This document shows positions 30,471 through 41,604 of a stretch of DNA of 64,000 nt, one piece after another (positions within the stretch are counted from its first letter, which is position 1; each line of letters starts with the position of its first letter). The DNA is from Buxus sempervirens (lineage: Eukaryota; Streptophyta; Magnoliopsida; Buxales; Buxaceae). The DNA lies in assembly GCA_947561395.2 (NCBI GenBank), contig OX387187.1, positions 31,229,829-31,293,828 of the forward strand, read 5' to 3'. Both the position numbers and the translations under genes were made by a program. The notes under the pieces were generated by a model, which was not told the origin of the DNA, did no database searches, and worked only from the letters and a program-made list of their open reading frames with translations.

Positions 30471-32355
30471 AATTTCTAAACTTGGGATTCATGCCCAGAT
30501 TCAATTTCTAATAATTTTTCTTAGAATTTTAATGTTGTAAAACCTGTAAATAGGGTAATTTGAGATGTAGGAAGTAACGGAATTAAATTCGGATAAAAGA
30601 ATAATTATTTGGGACAATAAATGTATTAGGAATCAATGAAGACTAGTTAGGTAAACCATATGCCCTCAAACCACTTTCATTAGGATTCTAGGTATGAAAC
30701 CTCGTCTAACAAGTTATAATAGACTTAAATTAACTTTTGGAAAGAATCAATAATATAACCTAAAGGTTTTAGAGATTTAGGGTATTAGTTGGATTTAAAA
30801 GTAAAGATTTTACGATGAACCAAAGTGTAGGATTAGGAGTAAACTTTGTAAGAAACAAAGAATAACCTGAATACTGAAATAGAACAATAAACTAAGTATG
30901 TTCACACTAACACGACTCAAATCTAAACCTTTTAATTAGAATTGTGTATACTCTCGTACTCATCTTATTGAATGACATGGAACTCTGTTTAATAACTGTT
31001 CAATGGTTATTTTGAATATATTTTGGTTGAACACCGTGGTCTTTGGATTATTTTGTCGTTGAAACCTGGTATTTGGATATAGGACTTGGTACATCTAGTA
31101 ATGGTTTTTGGGTCACTGGTGTGACAAGGCATGGTGCTTGTTTTATTGTTTACCACATGGGCGGATTTGGTATACAGATATGGTTCTGTATTTTTGGTGG
31201 GTGTTATTAAGAAGTATGTCCATTCCTTGGTTTGGATTTTCCACTGTTGTGTGGGTTTCGCAATTTCATTGATATGTTATCGAGTAATTCAAGGTTTTGA
31301 TTGTGAGTTATGTCTAGTGGGCAATGCTTAGTATGGATCCATAGCTCAGCTAGGAAGTGAAAGGGAATTGGCTGGTAAGTTATTCTTGTTCGGAACTTCC
31401 CAGTATGCGGTCAGTCGTACTAGCAGGTGCGGGCGACGTAGGTAGCAATCCGAGACCGCTGCAGGTGCGGCCTAGTCATAAGCCGAGATTGCTATCGGTA
31501 AACGGTTTTGTTTTATTTTCAAGTTACCATCCACATGCTTCAATGAGTATGAGACACCGACTTTCACGAGCTTTATATTGGTCATGTTGGTAGGTTACTC
31601 ATGACTCGCACATTGGAGCTATGATTTGGCCGTGCTTGAGGATCAATTGTGACTTGCACTTGCACTGGTATTAGACGTGGTTGTTGTGAGTCCATTAATC
31701 TTTGATCGGATTGGTATGGCCTCCGCGGAAGCGGTACCCATGATGGGATTTTATTTGGACTGGATTGTACTCGCCAACCCATGTGTGGGTGGTCTGCATT
31801 GATGGTTGACGGAGGAGATGGTAGTGACTGCAGGTGCGGATTCCATCTATCATGTAAGTCGTGATGTGGAGAACAATGGGGGCAAGAATATTCTTACTAA
31901 GTGGTTTCAGTTCATGAGTCTTATTGGTCACATGTGTTTGTTTTGGATTGGTGATTTGTTATTGTTGTATTATCGTATTATTGTGGTTTTGGTTTTATCG
32001 TTCACCTCATGACTAGTATTGTAAAATTTTGGACTGTTTTACAGCATGCACCTTGCTACTTGTTGAGATTTATTCTCACTCCGGTTTCACCCCATTTTTC
32101 AGGTACTCTTGGCAAGGACGTCAAAGCTTGGGCTAATTGTAGATGGGTAGTTTATATAACTATAGGTTGTTCATGGAATTGAAATCATTGTACATCATGG
32201 TTGTTAATAAATAAATAGAATTTAAATTTAAGTTTCTGCATTTACTCTGATTATAAAGTTAGAAAAAGTTTTAAATTGTCAAGTTTCTTTAGTTGCTTTG
32301 TTTGATTACCATAACACCTCGGGTTTGGGAATGGACCCGGAACTAGGGCGTTACA

Positions 32356-32530
32356 AAGTGTGTCGTCTCTATTTCAGAGAAGGGAGGTGGTGGGATTAAG
32401 AAAAGAGTGACTCATTGCTTCTCACTCGACTGATCATGAATCAGGGAACAATTTATTAATTAAAAATGCAGACATTGATCCAAATCAATAGAAACCAAGC
32501 AAACAAATTTATGGTTCAGGAAAGGGGTAC
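32356..32530 (-). other. Short Helitron-like segment between LTRs D and B
   Basis: This 175-nt unique piece joins 27361-27365 to 38324 once the two LTRs are removed. On the minus strand it runs GTACCCCTTTCCTG to AGACGACAC with no domain. Confidence 0.5.
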
Positions 32531-34677
32531 TATGAGACATGGGAAAAATCACCGGGATGATTCCCTCTCCGTCAACATATGGGCTAAACGTAAAATTGGA
32601 GAGTCGCCACCATTCAGATTTTTGAGGTGAGAATGGACACCAAAAGATTCAAAAATAAGCAAAAGAGCTAAAAGGCAAATACTAGAGTAAAAATAACTCT
32701 ACTTGAAAATCAAATCCAGAGATGGGTAAGGGGATTAGATTATGAACGGGGGAAGGTACTAGGCACCCCCATTCACCCACACAAGGTGGTTGCCAAGTGT
32801 TGTTCATGTTAAAAAATAAGAAAGCTTGCTAAAATCATTAAAAACCTTGAAAATGATTAAACAAATATGTGATATTTTCACATGAGAAATCCAAATGAAT
32901 TCCAGATCTTCTTTTATTTCAATATCACTTCTAGAATATCGCCAATAGTTTGAAATCAAAACAAAAATTGCACAAAACCCAAGTTGAATCAAATCCGGAA
33001 AATTCGGTAAAAGATAATGTCATTTGTCTTGAAATCATTCAAATCCAATTTAAATTGGACCAAACCAAATCTATTTGAAAGATTATGGTAAATAAGAGAC
33101 TCATGCAAAATTCCAATTAAATCAGGTTGAAATCCTAGGAGTTATTCTCTTTTGAAATCTGCTGCTGGGGATAATTAAAAGTGACAAGTGGGCAAGTTTG
33201 GACAATCATTTAGAAAAATCGGCTCCATATAAATCCATGAAATTTGGTGTGAATGAAGTCTATATGGCCATATTTCACATGAAACTAGCCTCATACCAAA
33301 ATTCATTCGGATGTGCCTTGGGTGACCTCCCGAACAGGCCCCGAAGATCACAGATTTACCCAGAAAAGTGCTGTTGAGCAGTTCTGAGTAAATCTGTTAC
33401 CCACGACAGAAATGGAGTCAAAAAATTATGAAACTAACTGGATTTGAAATTAGACTTCTAAAGGAAAACACAGAAATAACAATCGTTTGAATTGGACTTA
33501 AAACGAACACATGGTGCTCAGTCGAAGTGACAGGTTCTGTAATCAGACCTGAACTGACCTATCAACTTCGACAGAGAGGTGTCAAAAATCCGCTTTATAG
33601 AATTTAATGAAATTTTACAGGCATAAACTAGACAGCCTCACCTTTCCCATGGCTCTAGAATCACTCTAAAATTCATCCGGACAATGAAGTTATGAGTGTC
33701 CGACGTTGGGGTACAGTTGCTGTCAAGTTAAGCCTCTTTTGAGTAAAATCAATTTAAAACAGAGATCAAGTGTGTGTGTTTCGTGTAAGATGAATCAAAA
33801 TCACTTGAAAAAGTGTTGAAGAACCTCTAGGAAGAATAAGGCACAAGCTTGGCTCACCATTCTCTCCGATTGGAGAGAATATGCCAAAAAGACACAATAT
33901 TGAGCAAAAGTGCCCAAAACCGAGAGGTTGAACCTAGAGGCCTTCAATACTCAACAAAACTTGCTTGAAATCAATTTGAAAATCAATAAGAAATATCCCA
34001 GAATTGTTTGGGGCTATTTATTTCAGATCTACCACAATGACGGCAATAGATCCAAAATATGAGCCAAATCCGGCAAAACAAAAGCTATGTGTGCATGTGT
34101 AAAAATCCATTCTTCAATAATATAATAACATATAGCATGCATTCATATCAATCAAATGGGGTTCTAGAACAACCTAGGGTTCCGTTCCATTTTCGTTTCC
34201 CTTAGTTCTCTCTCCCCGTTTAACGGTTCTTCGAGATAATCTTGGGGTACTTTGAATATGAAACGGTTTTCACAGAATCAAAAGGCTTATTCCAACAAGG
34301 TTCTAACACTAGGATCAATCCTCAGTCTCGTTTCTCCTAGATCCCGCCTTCACGTTTTATGGCTAGGGGGAGTCTCGAGGTACTTTGAGTAGGGGAAGGG
34401 TTTTCACACACATAGAAGAGGCCTTATTCTACAGAAAGGTAGAAGAAGAGATCTAGATCTAGAATGTAAGGACAGAAAAAAATAAAGAGAGGTTTAAGGC
34501 TTACCTGGGCTTCTGGAAGCAAGACTGCAGCGGTTCCCCTCTTCACTCAGAGCTCTTTGATCTCCAACTTCTTGGCAAAAGTTCTTAGCAAGAGTTAATG
34601 GCCATTTGCTTGAGGAGGAGCCTCCTATTTATAGGCAAAGGCTAAGGTTACGGTTTTGCATGATGGTAGACACAACA

Positions 34678-37600
34678 TGTAGCACCCCGGAACCAGGTCC
34701 ACCCGTATCGGGTTTATATTGGCTCTTGAGCGCTAGCTTAGGGCCAAAGTATAGTAAAAACTAACTCAAGAACTAACTAGACACAAAAATAACACCCTAG
34801 AATTTTTTTCGGAAAAACGGCTATATAACGCCTGTACATATGAGTATGGGCTAAGCCCTCAAACCACAAACAATCACCTGATAAACACAGTTTATATATT
34901 CATTCAAAAGAACTAACCCATCCAACTGTACAGATCTATGAATAAGATTTACTAAGCTTCACACACACACTCTCTCTCTCTCTCTCATCATTTACAACAT
35001 ACAATATTCAAAACAAATTTTACAACTATCCAAAAATAAATATTTTTCCTTCTATAGATCTAGCCGGGTAGTGATCCTTTTGCCGATACTCCGGATCCCC
35101 CTTGATACTCTGCCCCAATATGCGGCTCACCAGCAGAATCTAAAACAAAACCGATAAATCCAAAACACGGGTGAGACTAATGTCCCAGTAAGTAGCACAT
35201 GCATGATATAAAACTGTTTATGCAACTTTAAGCTAATGAAATAACATGCTAACATATCATACGATAAATCTCTATCCAAATCATATGAATAAGCAGTTCC
35301 TTATCATTTACACAATACTAGTAATGAACAGATAAAATCAGAGTACACCAACCTATAATGTCAGCATAAAGTATATGTACAAAACTCATGGATTTGTGAT
35401 TTTATAAATCGAGACAACCACCCCTCAGCCGGTTTGCCACCTCACGACTCACGGTTCGAGCCTGATCAGGGTCCTCGCCCGGAGTGGAGCACCCACGCAT
35501 GGGCTGGCAAGGAAACAACCCACACACGCACCCACGCACACATACACACGCATACTCACTCGTAAACACACCCCGCCGATCCCACACGGCGGGTAGGTTG
35601 CCGCAGCCCTCCATCCCACAAGAGAGCCTCGCCGATCCCACACGGTGGTAGCGCATGTGGCCCTGGGTGTTAACTCGACAAGTCATCACTAACACACAAG
35701 CTAGCCGGACTGTGGATCCACGACCAACTCTATACGGCCTAGACTCGTATAATAATTAACCATGCAAATAATTGACTAAACAAAACCTGTAAGAAATCAA
35801 CTGCCCAAGTAAATTCAATCCAAGTGAACCTCACTGTTCACTTGCCCTTAAATCCCTAGGCCATTCTGCCTTTCGGGATGCCATAGGCTTGTTGCCTTTC
35901 TCAACGAACAAGAAACCTCAACTTCAATTTCCAATTACAATCTCAACTCCTTTTATAAACCACTTTCGAACACAAGTTAGAAATAGATCAATTTCCTGTT
36001 CGGATAATACCGATACAAATTATCCATGGTTGGTTTGCAATTGTTATTCATTCGGCAGAACTGATTTTAACTAGTTAATTGAATGCTAAACCTGATTTAA
36101 TCTATGAGGAATTAGTATACGTGTCATATATCGTTAGAAAGTTCTACGAGTCTAGTTTCCAACGCAACAAACGGTTCGTAATTCGGAGTTTCCTACAGGA
36201 ACTTGTGGCTGTTTTACTGCAGTTGATTATAACCTGCCGCGAAAACAAATGAACGGACACCATCAATTTTCATGATTTTTCTCGCAATGCCTCGAGTTCC
36301 GATTGGTCCCAAACCAATTCCATTCAACTAAAAATACCCTAAACTAAATTTTAGACTACAATCATGAATTTTTACGCGAAGATTCCTAGCCTTCGCAAGC
36401 CACTGAAATCTTACACCAGTTTAAAACCAAATAACAGAATGTTGTTCTGTTTTTAAACTTCAGATGGTTTCTATGCAAACCTGAAAATTTCCGAACACAT
36501 ACCTACCTCCTGTCCTACTCCTAAACCTTGCAAACACCTTTTTGAATAACCCCTTAAAATTCTTAAAAGCAAGAAATCCACCTTAATTTTTCTAGACAAC
36601 AAAGTCTGAATTATCAATTCCGAACAAGGAATGGATCTTTTCCCCTTTTAAATTACCACAACATGATCACTAGTAGGTTCTAATCATCTTCCGGCAATTA
36701 CCCGCATCTAACAGTAACTAGCAGTTAGGCAGGAAAGACCACGCTAGGCCAATGGAATCCAAAACAATCATCAAATCAAGTAAACAAACCAAATTGTCAC
36801 TGTCCACCTAATACATCCATCAAGCACTAACGAGATCAATAACAAAAATCCAAGGAAGAAACCACAAAGTAAGTCTGATCAATCACCCTCCTTTTATAAT
36901 TTCTTTAAACTAAAGCAAATCGATTCGCTGATAAACAAGACATATTTAAATTTTCCAATCAACTCAGAACCTAAGATCAGACATCTCTAACAGAACCCCA
37001 AATTAGAACCTAACTTGGATGTTTCTAACAAAACCTCAAATCAGAACCCCAAATCAGAACCTCAAATTAAATTTAGGGAAGGAAAAGTTAGAAAGAAATT
37101 TCAGAAGAAGAAAAACAAAAGTTTTAAACACACGATTGCTCTAACATGGGCGTTTTCTCACAAACAGAAATACCAGATTCAAGTCATGCTCAATAGCTAT
37201 CTAATAATCCATTCTAACAATTAATTTATCAAAACAAAGGAAATCAAAACAAGAATCTGTCTGCGGCAACAAAATAGAGAGTTAACGCATGCTGCCAGGT
37301 TTGAGAAATAAACCTATAATCGATCGAACAACATCCATAAACAATCCATTGAGCCTGTCGTTTCTTTTTCTTATCTATGAGCATGCCATAAACAAAAACA
37401 AAGAGAAATTTCTATACGCCAAAGACCAGAAATTTCTGTTCGCCAAAACCCCAAAGAGAAATCATTTAATCAATTTTAAAAAGGTGCTACTTACTTGCGA
37501 TGGAGCAAATCCACGCCCACTCTCTCTCTTTTCCTCCTCCTTTTCTCTTCTTTCCCTCTTCTTTTCCTTCCTCTTCTCCGCTGCGTTTCCCTTCCTCAAA

Positions 37601-37955
37601 CCCTTGCACCCTTTCTCTTGACGAAATTGGATGAAAGAACCTACGGGTTCTTTCATCCCATATATTTTCATTAAAAGCTGAACCGGTTCAATAAGTTGAA
37701 CCGACCCAACCATCTTCCACCCAACCAAAATAATTTAACCCCTTTAACCCATTAAACCTCTAAACCCCTAACCCTCTAAATCACTTTAATAAGCTAAACC
37801 CAATTGGATTTATTTATTCATCATTTTTTTTTCACGTAAATAATCCAACTAAACCGAACCATTTGTTTTCTTTAATTTTATCAAATTAATCTAATTAATT
37901 TCTTAAATCTTTATTTACTCTTATTTAAAAATTCTTAAAATTCCAGGATCTTACA
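34678..37955 (-). mobile_element. Long family C solo LTR (3.28 kb), inside LTR B copy 2
   Basis: The plus-strand sequence begins TGTAGCACCCCGG and ends GGATCTTACA, with caaca and taaca duplications (one mismatch). It interrupts a B phrase that is continuous in B copy 1. Its outer parts match the 0.7-kb LTRs of the element at 45207-49922, including the GCGCTA..TTAGGGCC and AACGGCTATATAAC phrases, a CT run and a closing AATTCCAG. The middle is about 2.6 kb longer. No coding domain is seen. The TATA-like AATATATGG on the minus strand (about 37659-37667) sits beside a 13-bp perfect palindrome. Confidence 0.8.
37629..37658. repeat. 13-bp perfect inverted repeat beside the TATA-like box of LTR C-long
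   Basis: GGATGAAAGAACC (37629-37641) and GGTTCTTTCATCC (37646-37658) are exact reverse complements with a 4-nt loop. A second pair, CGGTTCAA and TTGAACCG, lies at about 37685-37704. Confidence 0.8.
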
Positions 37956-38323
37956 TAACATAATGTCTAGAGCCCACCAACCTTAACCCTAAGGCTATTT
38001 CCAAGATTTCCACTTCTTTAATGAAGGATATTATGGTAAAAAGTGAAAACTCTCGAAAAACCCTACTTTTGAGCAAAAATCATGTATCTGACATATCAGG
38101 TCGGATACACAAGCATCTATATATATCCGGCATAAGTCACTGGATACATTAAGGTCTGCTTGTATCCAACAACTTATGTCGCATATAAAGGGATACGCTT
38201 GTATCCGACCTAAGTTGTCGGATACAAGAAGAAATGCACATTTCACAAATTTTGTGCTGGTTTTCAAGGAGATAATGATGCCAATTATTTTTCATTTTTA
38301 CTGTGCAATTTGGGGTGTCTACA

Positions 38324-39455
38324 GGTACCGTTTCTGTGAAGCTTTTCCCTTCTCGAAATCGATGTTACAGACAGCCTTGCATGCTTCCCTACTGCCAGAA
38401 GAAGAGGAAGCCAGAAACAAAATAGAAGAAGAGCACGATGATGAAGAAGGAGAAAATACCAGATCGTTTGACGTTTTCGTTTTCTGCTGACGCTTCCTCT
38501 TTGGGGCAGCTGGATGGCCAGAGACCTAAGATAAAAAAAAATAAAAATCAACATTAAAAAATAATTACCAACAAAATGGCTTCGTGAAAAAGGGAAGGAG
38601 AGTCATAGTAAATTAACAAAGCCCCATAATGTTAATATGATCTGGTTCGCCTTTGTGTCTTCTCTTGCTCGTCAATATGATCTGGTTTGCCTCTACTCCT
38701 CAACAAAGCCCCATTTGCCCATCTGCAGAAGCAATGAAATTCCCATCCCGAAAGCCCTAGATTTTTGTAGGAAGTATGGATTGGTGGAAGAGGGATGTTG
38801 TTTGACTGAGGAGGGGGTCATTTGGTGGCTGAAGAGCAGTTGGGGACTACAATCGATTGTGAGAGTATGGATTGACGGAGAAGATGACTTGCAATTGGAA
38901 CATTGTAGAAGAGCAGGTCACTGCAAAGGAGAAGATATTCGGAGCAAGTAATATTGTGACAAAGTGGGAGACAGGGTCAGAGAGAGAATGACGGCTGTGA
39001 GAGAGATACCGACTAAAACGATGAGCAAGAAAGTGAGAGAGAGAGAGACGGGTGAGGAGAGAGTTTCTCTGAGAAACCCACCTACTATACTGTAGATGGG
39101 GTGAGAGAGAGAGAGACGGGTGACGAGAGAGTTTCTCTAAGAAACCCACCTGCAATACTATAGACAGGGTGAGAGAGAGAGACCGGTCATAGAGAGAAAA
39201 ACCTCATAGGAAATAAACTGTAGACGGGTGAGGGAGAGGGTTTCTTAACACGAACGGAAAATTAATTGCATCGCCATTTGACTGGAACTAAAATTGTAAT
39301 TTATCTTTGCTACAGTGCAACCTACTTTGATTTTAGGGCAACAAAGTTGTTAAAGTACACTTTGAGATCAATTTGATTGACGTTAGAGGCTTGGACGGAC
39401 GAGGCTGGCCGAGGCGGCCACTTCAGCCTGAACCCGTTTAATTTACTATAATAGA
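38324..39455 (-). other. Helitron-like element, 5' part, with an exon-like segment
   Basis: On the minus strand 39455 starts TCTATTATAGTAAATTAA and shares CAGGCTGA and GCCTCG-type phrases with the end at 17866. GA-rich direct repeats (GTGAGAGAGAGAGACGGGTGA with GAGAGTTTCTCT) lie at 39030-39180. From 38527 down, a clean acceptor (TTTTTTATCTTAG) precedes an open stretch of about 66 codons starting VSGHPAAPKRKRQQKTKT and rich in Ser. B copy 2 then interrupts it. Such a segment looks like a captured exon, but no parent gene is recognised. Confidence 0.45.
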
Positions 39456-40920
39456 TTTTTTTGTTTTTGGATTTGATAGTGGATGATACGTTTGGATGTG
39501 CATAGGTTACAACCCGGTTACATCGAAACCGTATCCAACCTAGCATGAGCCCTCAACCATTTAATGGCCCATTGAATTTTAAGATACCTCTATGGGTGTG
39601 AGAAAAGAAAAGCCTGAGGATTGGGTCCACTAAGGGGCTCGATCAGAAATTGACCCAAAACCCATGGATATGTATAAAGGACCAAAATGAACCAGACCTA
39701 AAAGGTCCAATGCTGGTCAAACCACAGGAGGCATGAGAGGTGTATTTTATCTCGATAAACCTTAAGTCCAACCATAAGTTTGTAAGAACTAGCATGCTGT
39801 AGGATGACCCAGGGTGTCTAAGGACTTCCTAGGACACAACCGGATCACTTAGCTGGGTCTCTGGACAAGACCATTTTAAATGGGGTGACTGCTTACACCC
39901 AAACCCAATAGGTGGTGGCGACTCAAAAGCCCAAACCGGATATGACCAAACCATAATGAACATAACAAAGTGAGAGTCAGGCAATAACCTAGATCAGCAC
40001 CCGCGTGCCGGCATGACCCGATCTGACAGGGGTGTGCAAAATCCTATTATAATCAAACCAAAAAAAAAAAAAGAATTTTATTAATGTCGTGAATTAATTA
40101 TCAAAAATATTAATTTTATCAAAAAGAATTTTCTTGGGCATGCAGACACTAACTATAATTGATAAGCTTAAAAAGAAAATGAAAAAAAAAGTAAAATAGG
40201 AATTTATATAAGTAATTTTAAAATATATATTTGTAACAATGGATAAATATAGAAAATAATTCTTGTCAATAATTTAGGTTTATATTATTTAATTAAAATT
40301 TTTTTAGTTAAGTATGATTGATTTTGAAATTTCATACTCTATAACAAGGGATAAATACACGAAATCAATCTTATCAATAAGTTAGGTTTATATTATTTAA
40401 TTAAAATTCTTTTCGATGAGTGCAATTAAGGTTTATCTAATTTCGTATATCATTTTATTAGAATTAAATATTTAAATGTAAGCAAAAGAGTTTTAAAATT
40501 AAAATATATTAATTAAAACACTTTTAGATATGTATTAGAGAAGGAATAATATGATATTAATAATGATAATATCATTTTGTGAGTCTACTAAAATCTTTCT
40601 AAATTATATAAAAATTAATTGTTCTTATATAGAAGAACTTTGATTAAATAATATCAAAATAAATTATTAATAATAATGATTTTGTGTATTTACCCAATCT
40701 TACACAGAGAAAGAAACAAGACAATCACCTTGGTCTGTGTGACTGAACCTGTGATATGACGATGGGGGACGACGGAAACTAAGTCCCTTGTGTACAAGAA
40801 ACAAAAGGGAGACAGAGGTGCCTTTACATGTGTGGGACTAAGTCTGGCTAGGAAAATAAACTTACCCAGCCGATTGCCCTATAAAGCCACGACCAAGAAT
40901 AAAATAACTGCTTAAATAAA

Positions 40921-41604
40921 GGCTCCGTTTGTTTAGATGTAAAACATTTTCCTTTGGAAAACATTTACATCGGAAAATATTTTTAAGAAAATCAAAGTTT
41001 TTCAACTGTTTGGATGGACATTGGAAAATAGAGTTAGAAAATGAGAATTTTTCATTTTCTTATGCTAGATATTAGGGATGCAACTTGGTCCAATTCAAAC
41101 CGAACTCAAACCAATTGACTTCGGTTTGGTTTGGTTTTTATGTTTTTCGATTCAGTATTGGTCCAAAAATCTATAAACCGAACTAAGTCAGTTCGGTTTT
41201 GGGTTGAATACGCAATTAAATTGAACTGACTTCATTATTCACCTAAACTAAATTGAGTTAATCACTTATAATTTGGTTCGATTTTTGATTTTATATTTTT
41301 GGTTTTTGAATGCGATTTGGTTCGGTTTGGGTTGATTGCAAATATTTCGGTTTGGTTTTGGGTTAACTTCAACCTAAATTGAACTGACCTAAGTTACACT
41401 TTTGTTAGATATTGTGCATGATCCATTTTCCAGAAAATGACATACGGCATTTTTAGGTGTATGTCATTTTTCGGAAAATAGCTATCTTTTAAGAAAATCT
41501 TTTTACATCGTATTGTATTTTACTTTGAAACAAACACGTGAAAAACCCCATTTTACCTGGAAAACATTTTCCGTATTAAATTTTACATCAAAACAAACGG
41601 AGTC
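40921..41604. mobile_element. MITE with GGCTCCGTTTGTTT-type inverted repeats
   Basis: The left end GGCTCCGTTTGTTTAGATGT and the reverse complement of the right end (GACTCCGTTTGTTTTGATGT) match at 18 of 20 positions. AAAACATTTTCC arms repeat further in. The target duplication lies in A-rich sequence and cannot be fixed, so the superfamily is open. The related repeat at 59780-59800 lacks it, showing insertion. Confidence 0.75.
41074..41405. mobile_element. Small hAT-like MITE inside the MITE
   Basis: It is flanked by perfect 8-bp TAGATATT (41066-41073 and 41406-41413), the hAT duplication size. The left end AGGGATGCAA belongs to a common plant MITE type. The right end TTACACTTTTGT fits the same terminal repeat after C-to-T decay. 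The interior repeats AACCGAA/TTCGGTT. Confidence 0.65.

Larger units (their letters stand above)
27366..32355 (+). mobile_element. Family D solo LTR (about 3.2 kb net), carrying a family B LTR
   Basis: The LTR starts TGTAAAACCCTGG and ends GGGCGTTACA, flanked by aaatg (27361-27365) and aagtg (32356-32360), one mismatch. TATAAAAGAG at 29677-29686 and the TGTAA..CCTGG start give plus orientation. The start resembles the C family LTR (TGTAACACTCTGG). Without the B LTR it is about 3.18 kb, nearly the size of C-long (3.28 kb). Large chromovirus LTRs of Tekay type have this size and start (inference). The short open frames inside have no domain. Confidence 0.78.
32531..38323 (-). mobile_element. 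Family B solo LTR, copy 2 (2.5 kb net), carrying the long C LTR
   Basis: It is flanked by perfect GGTAC duplications (32526-32530 and 38324-38328). On the minus strand it begins TGTAGACACCCC at 38323 and ends CATGTCTCATA at 32531; the terminal CA has become TA. The inverted-repeat block is at 38085-38225. The minus-strand TATA box is at about 34625-34634. A donor-like GTAAGCC and two leader units follow. The GAGAGTCGCCACCATTC motif is at about 32599-32615. Without the C LTR it is 2.5 kb, so this is a solo LTR. Confidence 0.88.

Noticed and set aside
35402-35695. GC-rich open frame on the minus strand with Cys and Gly runs
   Set aside because: It lies within LTR C-long in a CACACGC-repeat stretch, and no domain is present.
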